Source: Kofleriaceae bacterium (lineage in GTDB: Bacteria; Myxococcota_A; Polyangia; Haliangiales; Haliangiaceae). Taken from it: a stretch of DNA of 57,842 nucleotides. Made by a program: the position numbers and the translations under genes. Shown in pieces: positions 52,697 through 57,842 of this stretch. The notes beneath the pieces are model-generated. The model was not told the DNA's origin. It was given only the letters and a program-made list of their open reading frames with translations, and searched no databases. The first letter of the stretch is position 1. Every line of letters begins with the position of its first letter. Location: positions 1 to 57,842 of the forward strand of contig JANXOP010000007.1 of NCBI GenBank assembly GCA_025357755.1, written 5' to 3'.

Positions 52697-53563
52697 ATGA
52701 GTTCAGCGCTGCACTCCGACCTCGTCCGACTAAATCGTATGCGTCTCGCACCAACCATGTCAGAGAGCGATTGGCACGTCGATCTCGAGCAGGAGGTCGA
52801 GCTGCGCAAGCTCGAACTCGCATGGCTAGAGGGCGAACGCGCCCGGATCGTTCCTGTGGCCGAGCACGCACCGCGCGATGGCGCGCGCTTCGTTGATTGG
52901 TTCCAGAACCTTGAAGTGGTTGGCCCAGGTCAGCGCGACCCGCTGTTCGATTGGCTCGCAACTCACGCGACCCTTGACCAGATGCGATGGTTCTTACGAC
53001 AAGAAGTGGACGGTGAAGCCGGATTCGAGGACCTGGTCGCTCTTACTCAGCTGCGCATGCCAGAAGGTCCCAAGCTCGAGCTCGCGAGAAATTATGCCGA
53101 TGAGATGGGGCGCGGTCACGCGAGCGGGATGCACGGCCCGATGCTCGCTCGGCTCGCTGCGGAATTGGCGCTCGACGAAATGCCCGACGACACAGTGTGG
53201 GAGGCACGTGCGCTCGGCAACCTCCTGTGTGGACTCGCCACGAATCGCCGCTACGCCTATCAGTCGATCGGTGCGCTCGGAGTCATCGAGCTGACCGCAC
53301 CGCGTCGTGCGGAGCTTGTCAATAGTGGTCTCAAGCGCCTCGGTATGTCACCACACGCTCGGCAGTACTACGCATTGCACGCGACGCTCGACGTCAAGCA
53401 TAGCGAGGCTTGGAACCGGGAGATCCTAGGGCCACTCGTCGCGCAGAATGGCGCGCTCGCCCCACTGATCGCGGAAGGCGCGCTGCTTCGGCTTCATGCA
53501 GGTGCGCGGTGCTTCGCTCGCTATCGTCGCGAGCTCGGGTTCGCGCATCTTCGCGCCGCATGA
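52697..53563 (+). CDS. haem-oxygenase-like diiron (HDO) family protein
   Basis: 288 residues from the ATG at 52697 (preceded by GGAAGG). The HDO ligand pattern is present: Glu103 region (RQEVDGEAGFEDL), Glu136 and a nearby His (ADEMGRGHASGMH), Glu198 (IELTAP) and H228/D232/H235 (YALHATLDVKHSEAW). HDO enzymes use a transient diiron site to hydroxylate amines or cleave C-C bonds in natural-product pathways. Annotated relatives are often called iron-containing redox enzymes. Gene neighbours support a small-molecule role; the substrate is unknown. Confidence 0.82.
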   Translation: MSSALHSDLVRLNRMRLAPTMSESDWHVDLEQEVELRKLELAWLEGERARIVPVAEHAPRDGARFVDWFQNLEVVGPGQRDPLFDWLATHATLDQMRWFLRQEVDGEAGFEDLVALTQLRMPEGPKLELARNYADEMGRGHASGMHGPMLARLAAELALDEMPDDTVWEARALGNLLCGLATNRRYAYQSIGALGVIELTAPRRAELVNSGLKRLGMSPHARQYYALHATLDVKHSEAWNREILGPLVAQNGALAPLIAEGALLRLHAGARCFARYRRELGFAHLRAA

Positions 53564-53698
53564 CGCCGCCATCGGCCTGCTCGTGCTCGTGCTCCGACAC
53601 CGTATCGGCGAAAAAAATCGAACGCAGGACACGCCAAGTGGAACTCTCGCCTCGGGCAACGCGGGCGAGCAAAGATTCCGCGGCCCGGTAAACCCTCG

Positions 53699-53935
<237 letters not shown>

Positions 53936-53942
53936 GTCGAAG

Positions 53943-54952
53943 ATGCGCTACGCTCGAGAAGAGGCCTTTCGTGACTCGACGCTGCACAAGAGCGGCGGCC
54001 CTCGGCGAGCGCACGCCCGCCCTGATTCCCGGCGGGCACCACCTGTCGGGCCGGCCGCTGTTGACCCCGACGACGTCGCCGATGTACTTCGAGCGCGCAA
54101 GACTGGGTCGGAAGCGACGACCGCAGCGCTGCGCATCGCGCGCCCGGCAACTGGCCGTCACAAGATCGCGCGGTGCGGCTATCACGGGTGGCACGACTGG
54201 TGTTTGCCGAGGACACGTGCGTGCCGGAGGCGCTCCGCGATCAGGTCTTCGAATTCTCGGTGCGAGATCCAGCATCGTTGCGCGCGATCCTGTCGGCACA
54301 CGAGGTCGCCGCGGTGATCCTCGCGCCCGAGATGATGTGGCCGCCTGACAAGCAAACGTTCACCGAGCTGATCGAGCTCACGCGACGGCTGGCGCAATGT
54401 TCATCCTCGACGAGATCAAGACCGCGTTTCGAACGGCACCCGGAACCCTGCAACGACGCCTCGGCATCGAGCCGGATCTCACGACCGTGAGCAAGGCGCT
54501 CGGCAATGGTTGGCCGATCGGTGCGGTGTTGGTCCGCGCGCCTTGCTCGAGCATGCCGCGGGCTTGCATCTCTCCGCGAGGTATCACGGTGACACCGCGA
54601 GCATGGCGGCCGCTCTCGCGAGCTCGCGATCCTCGATCGCGAACCGGTGGCCAACCACGTGTGGCGCCTCGATGCACGATTGATTGATGGCCTGAACGAA
54701 GGCGCGCGCCGCCACGGCATCGCGGCCACGGCGGACGGCGAGCCGGTGCCACCCATGCGGTTCCTGGCATTCACCGACGCAGCTCCAGGTGCGAAACGAA
54801 CGCGTGCGCACCGCCTTCTGTGCGGCGATGCTCGCGGGCGGCATCTTGTTGCATCCGCGGCACCTCTGGTCTGTGAGTCATGCTCACACCGATGCTGACA
54901 TCGATCGAACGCTCGAGCTGAGTGACGCTGCGTTCGCGATCGCTGCTCGCTA
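53943..54952 (+). pseudogene. frameshifted class III aminotransferase (glutamate-1-semialdehyde aminotransferase-like)
   Basis: Fragments in three frames follow the order of one gene: ALIPGGHHLSGRPLLTPTTS; KTGSEATTAALRIARPATGR; IARCGYHGWHDW; FILDEIKTAFRTAPG; VSKALGNGWPIGAVLV with the PLP-binding Lys; HVWRLDARLIDGLNEGARR; and ILLHPRHLWSVSHAHTDADI up to the stop at 54952. Several frameshifts and a deletion of about 60 residues between the first two pieces make it non-functional. Sugar-amine or tetrapyrrole-like aminotransferases of this type occur in saccharide pathways, which fits the GalE relic just upstream. Confidence 0.88.
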
Positions 54953-54988
54953 GGCCTACTTGGCGCAGCGCCTGCAGCTCCCACGGGG

Positions 54989-55900
54989 ATGTCTAGAGTG
55001 GTCGTGATCACCGGCGCGTCAAGTGGTGTAGCCCGAGCCACGGCGGTCGAGCTAGTAAGGCGGGGCGATCGCGTGGTCATCGCGGCTCGCCGCGAGCAAG
55101 CGCTCGAAGAGACCGCAGCTGCCTGTCGAGCCGAGAACGGCGAGGTTCTGGTCGTGCCGACTGATGTCATGATCGAGGAGGATGTGAACGCCCTCGCCGC
55201 AGCAGCTATGACGCGCTTTGGCCAGATCGAGGCGCGGGTCAACAACGCCGGCGTCACGCTGTACTCGCCGTTCGAGGACGACGCGGTCAGCGAGCATCTG
55301 CGCGTGATCGAGACCAACCTCTTCGGCGCGATATACGGCGCACGCGCGACAATTCCGATTTTCCGTGCGCAGGAGCACGGCATCCTCATCAACATGGGCT
55401 CGGTGCTCAGCCATGTCGGGCAAGCGCGCGTGCCGTCCTACGTGATCTCGAAGCTCGGCGTGCGTGGCCTGACCGAGGCGGTCGGGGTCGAGCTCGCGGA
55501 TCTGCCGAACGTTCATGTCTGCAGTGTGTTTCCATTCGCGCTCGATACTCCCCACTTCCAGACAGGTGCGAACCGCATGGGTCGCGAGCCTCGCGCTCTG
55601 CCGCCGATGCAATCGCCGGAGAAGGTCGCGTGCGTGCTAGACAGACCGCGACGCAACACGTACGCGCCGTCGTACATCCAGCTCGGCGTGATGGTCCACG
55701 CGATGTTCCCGCGCACCTCCAAGCTGCTGCTCGCGGCCTTGCGCAAGTACAACTTGGCAGGCACGCAAGCTTCGAGGGAGGGGGGCCTCTATGACTCGAC
55801 CGCACCGGGCGCCACCCACGGTGATCGACCTCCACTTGTCAGTACGCCGCGGTTCTTCGCGTGGCTCGTCGGTCGCTTCGTCCAGGATCGGTTGGCGTGA
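54989..55900 (+). CDS. short-chain dehydrogenase/reductase
   Basis: 303 residues. Cofactor motif VVITGASSGVARATAVELV has Ala in place of the last Gly of the usual GxxxGxG. The NNAG motif is present, with the Ser in INMGSVLSHVG and the catalytic Tyr and Lys in PSYVISKLGVRG. A C-terminal extension of about 90 residues ends WLVGRFVQDRLA and may be membrane-associated. The stop overlaps the GTG of the flavoprotein gene, so the two enzymes are co-translated. Substrate unknown; probably an oxidised lipid or isoprenoid alcohol or ketone. Confidence 0.88.
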   Translation: MSRVVVITGASSGVARATAVELVRRGDRVVIAARREQALEETAAACRAENGEVLVVPTDVMIEEDVNALAAAAMTRFGQIEARVNNAGVTLYSPFEDDAVSEHLRVIETNLFGAIYGARATIPIFRAQEHGILINMGSVLSHVGQARVPSYVISKLGVRGLTEAVGVELADLPNVHVCSVFPFALDTPHFQTGANRMGREPRALPPMQSPEKVACVLDRPRRNTYAPSYIQLGVMVHAMFPRTSKLLLAALRKYNLAGTQASREGGLYDSTAPGATHGDRPPLVSTPRFFAWLVGRFVQDRLA

Positions 55901-57348
55901 GCGGGACCTACGACGTCGTCGTGGTCGGCTCCGGGCCGAACGGGCTCGCCGCCGCGATCGCAATGCTACGTGCGGGGCTCTCCGTGCACGTGATCGAGGC
56001 ACATAACAGTCCCGGTGGTGGCATGCGCACGGGCCAGCTCACGCTCGAGGGGTTCGATCACGACATCTGCTCGAGCGTGCATCCGCTCGGGATCGCGTCA
56101 CCGTGGTTTCGCACGCTCGAGCTCGAGGACCACGGGCTACGCTGGATCCAACCGAGTGCACCGCTCGCTCACATCTTGCGCGACGGCCGTACCGTGATGC
56201 TCGAACGCTCTGTCGAAGCGACCGCGGATGGCATAGGAGAAGATGGGCCCGCATACATGGCGCTGATGAACCCGTTCGTCGACGTGCTCGACGAGCTCTT
56301 CCCCGACATCCTCGGTCCACTCCACCTGCCCCGGCATCCCGTGCGGTTCGCACACTTCGCGCTCGAGGCGGTTCGCTCGATGCGGGGACTTGCAGAGTCC
56401 CGGTTCACCGGACCCGCAGCGCCTGCACTGCTCGGCGGCATAGCGGCCCACGCTATGATCCCGCTCGGCGAAGTGGCCACGGCATCGTTCGGGCTGGTGC
56501 TCGCGCTCGCCGGACACGGGAGTGGCTGGCCGATCGCGCAAGGCGGATCGAGCGCGATCTGCGACGCGCTCGTCGTGGAGCTCGCCTCGCTTGGCGGAAC
56601 GCTCGAGCTTGGCCACCACGTTACGACCTTCGACGAGCTTCCGACCGCACGCGCGTATCTGTTCGATACCGATCCGGGCCAGCTCATCGAGATCTGTGGT
56701 GACCGCGTACCCGCGCATTATCGCGCACGCGTCGAGCGATTCCGCTACGGACCGGGCGTGTTCAAGATGGACTGGGCCCTGGCCGAGCCAGTGCCGTGGA
56801 GAGATCCGACGTGTCGGCGCTCGGCAACCGTTCACCTCTCGGGCACGCTCGACGAGATCTCGAGTGCGCAGGCCGTGGTTCACGAGGGTCGAACTGGTAA
56901 CCGGCCGTTCATCTTGTTCGGCCAACCCACGCTGTTCGATCCGACTCGCGCCCCTACCGGCAAGCACACCGCCTGGGCGTACTGCCACGTTCCACCGAAC
57001 AGCGACGTCGACATGAGTGCGGTGATCGAGGCGCGAATCGAGGAGTTCGCGCCGGGATTCAAGGAGCTCATCCTGGGGCGCCACACTGTCAACCCACGTC
57101 AGCTAGCTGCGTACAATCCAAACTATGTCGGTGGCGACATCAACGGCGGGCTCTCCGATTGGCGCCAGCTCTTCTTCCGCCCGACCGTGAGCCCAGATCC
57201 ATACACGACCGGAGCCCCCGACATCTTCTTGTGCTCGTCGTCGACACCGCCGGTCGGTGGCGTGCACGGAATGTGCGGCTACTTCGCCGCGGCGAGCGCA
57301 CTCCACCACGTGTTCGGCCTCGCGCCGCCACCGCTGCTCCCGTTCTGA
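55897..57348 (+). CDS. phytoene-dehydrogenase-like FAD oxidoreductase
   Basis: 483 residues from a GTG overlapping the SDR stop. FAD motif DVVVVGSGPNGLAAAIAMLR; HVIEAHNSPGGGMRTGQL is the family's second glycine-rich stretch; the C-terminus (CSSSTPPVGGVHGMCGYFAA) holds the last FAD-contacting motif. Members desaturate, isomerise or oxidise hydrophobic substrates such as carotenoids. With the SDR it would form a two-enzyme redox pair. A copy of its last 30 codons is found as a relic at 49357-49449. Confidence 0.9.
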   Translation: MSGTYDVVVVGSGPNGLAAAIAMLRAGLSVHVIEAHNSPGGGMRTGQLTLEGFDHDICSSVHPLGIASPWFRTLELEDHGLRWIQPSAPLAHILRDGRTVMLERSVEATADGIGEDGPAYMALMNPFVDVLDELFPDILGPLHLPRHPVRFAHFALEAVRSMRGLAESRFTGPAAPALLGGIAAHAMIPLGEVATASFGLVLALAGHGSGWPIAQGGSSAICDALVVELASLGGTLELGHHVTTFDELPTARAYLFDTDPGQLIEICGDRVPAHYRARVERFRYGPGVFKMDWALAEPVPWRDPTCRRSATVHLSGTLDEISSAQAVVHEGRTGNRPFILFGQPTLFDPTRAPTGKHTAWAYCHVPPNSDVDMSAVIEARIEEFAPGFKELILGRHTVNPRQLAAYNPNYVGGDINGGLSDWRQLFFRPTVSPDPYTTGAPDIFLCSSSTPPVGGVHGMCGYFAAASALHHVFGLAPPPLLPF

Positions 57349-57729
57349 TCGGCTTCAGTTCGACGTACTTCTAAAGGATGCCCTTCATGGCGCGCTGCAG
57401 ACTGGGCGCCGTGCTGCTTCGGACCCTCATCGATGCCGCCAAGCTGCGGCGCTCGGACCGGGCGAGCTCTAAATTTAGATCAAGTCAGTTCCGCGGACAT
57501 ACGTCGAGCAACTGCAATCGTCGCCGGGTTGAAAGACCTAGAACTGGAGTGCCGGTCGCGTAACCGAGGAGAGCGCGAGCACGATCATGAAGTGCGCCTT
57601 GCAGGGTCAACGCTGCGTCTTCATCGAGGTTCGTCGATATAGCGAATTCGCGAGTACGCCTGCGGGGACCGCGTTAACCAACGCCAGCAAGAATGACCTT
57701 TAGGGCCCGCGAATGACGAAGTCAGCCGG
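57349..57729. other. stretch between the flavoprotein and the transposase end
   Basis: No gene that I can support. The right part, close to 57730, should contain the terminal inverted repeat of the ISAzo13-like element, but I could not define it with one end only. Small Arg-rich frames here are not convincing. Confidence 0.4.
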
Positions 57730-57842
57730 TCAATGCACCTCGTTGCGCGGCTTGATGACGTAATTCCAATCGCCGTGGAACTCGTTTCTCTCGATCTTCA
57801 GCGCGCGAAGTTCCTTGGCTGAGACCTTCTTGCCGGTCGGAT
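57730..57842 (-). CDS. ISAzo13-like transposase, C-terminal end (runs off the window)
   Basis: 37 codons and a stop on the minus strand read PTGKKVSAKELRALKIERNE and FHGDWNYVIKPRNEVH. The segment matches the C-terminal tail of ISAzo13-family transposases (TNKYPTGIKVSDEEL...DFHGEWNYTI). The rest of the element lies beyond the window. Confidence 0.7.
   Translation of the reverse strand, partial: PTGKKVSAKELRALKIERNEFHGDWNYVIKPRNEVH

Overview
This is a GC-rich, gene-dense bacterial window with no rRNA or tRNA gene that I could see. Unusual histidine kinases, CheB/CheR-type signalling proteins, ECF sigma factors, exported beta-barrel-like proteins and many paralogous remnants all suggest a large-genome member of the Myxococcota (old Deltaproteobacteria). 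That placement is inference from gene content; no phylogenetic marker was read.

Layout. 0-9.6 kb: a partial zinc alcohol dehydrogenase and an SRPBCC protein, a hemerythrin, a decayed SDR, then a signalling block. The block holds a SLOG/molybdenum-carrier-like domain fused to a receiver, a GAF-like protein, a stand-alone CheB methylesterase, a 1168-residue CheB-CheR-PAS-kinase and an unknown repeat protein. 9.8-13.1 kb: small exported proteins, a c-type haem lipoprotein and an ECF sigma/anti-sigma pair. 13.1-20.5 kb: a seven-gene arsenosugar operon (arsS, MTA-phosphorylase-like, arsM, mercuric-reductase-like flavoprotein, a fused double glycosyltransferase, a sterol-desaturase-type oxygenase and a TVP38 membrane protein). 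It diverges from the sigma gene across a spacer with a perfect 18-bp inverted repeat. 21.6-26.7 kb: a translationally coupled operon of lipoprotein, ECF sigma factor, membrane anti-sigma, exported caspase-like protease and two YD-repeat lipoproteins. 26.7-36.8 kb: an atypical response regulator, exported proteins of unknown function, a sensor kinase and an IS66 remnant. 36.8-40.7 kb: a decayed hybrid kinase, RecQ and a LigD-like protein without a ligase domain.

40.8-49.5 kb is more scrambled. It holds a FAD-Rieske oxidoreductase, a frameshifted ISKra4-like fragment, a second SLOG-receiver protein whose receiver has lost its phospho-acceptor Asp and its conserved Lys, a DUF2252 protein and several relics. 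49.5-57.3 kb looks like a small-molecule locus: PurD-like ATP-grasp ligase, PrmC/HemK-like methyltransferase, amidinotransferase-fold hydrolase, haem-oxygenase-like diiron (HDO) protein, decayed GalE and class III aminotransferase genes, an SDR and a phytoene-dehydrogenase-like flavoprotein. The window ends in the 3' end of an ISAzo13-like transposase.

The three most interesting points are: (1) the pair of SLOG-like/receiver fusions, one with an intact receiver and one with a dead receiver; (2) the ECF/anti-sigma/caspase/YD-lipoprotein operon; (3) the ATP-grasp/HDO/amidinotransferase locus, which matches no pathway I know. All assignments rest on reading motifs in the translated sequence; no database search was run.
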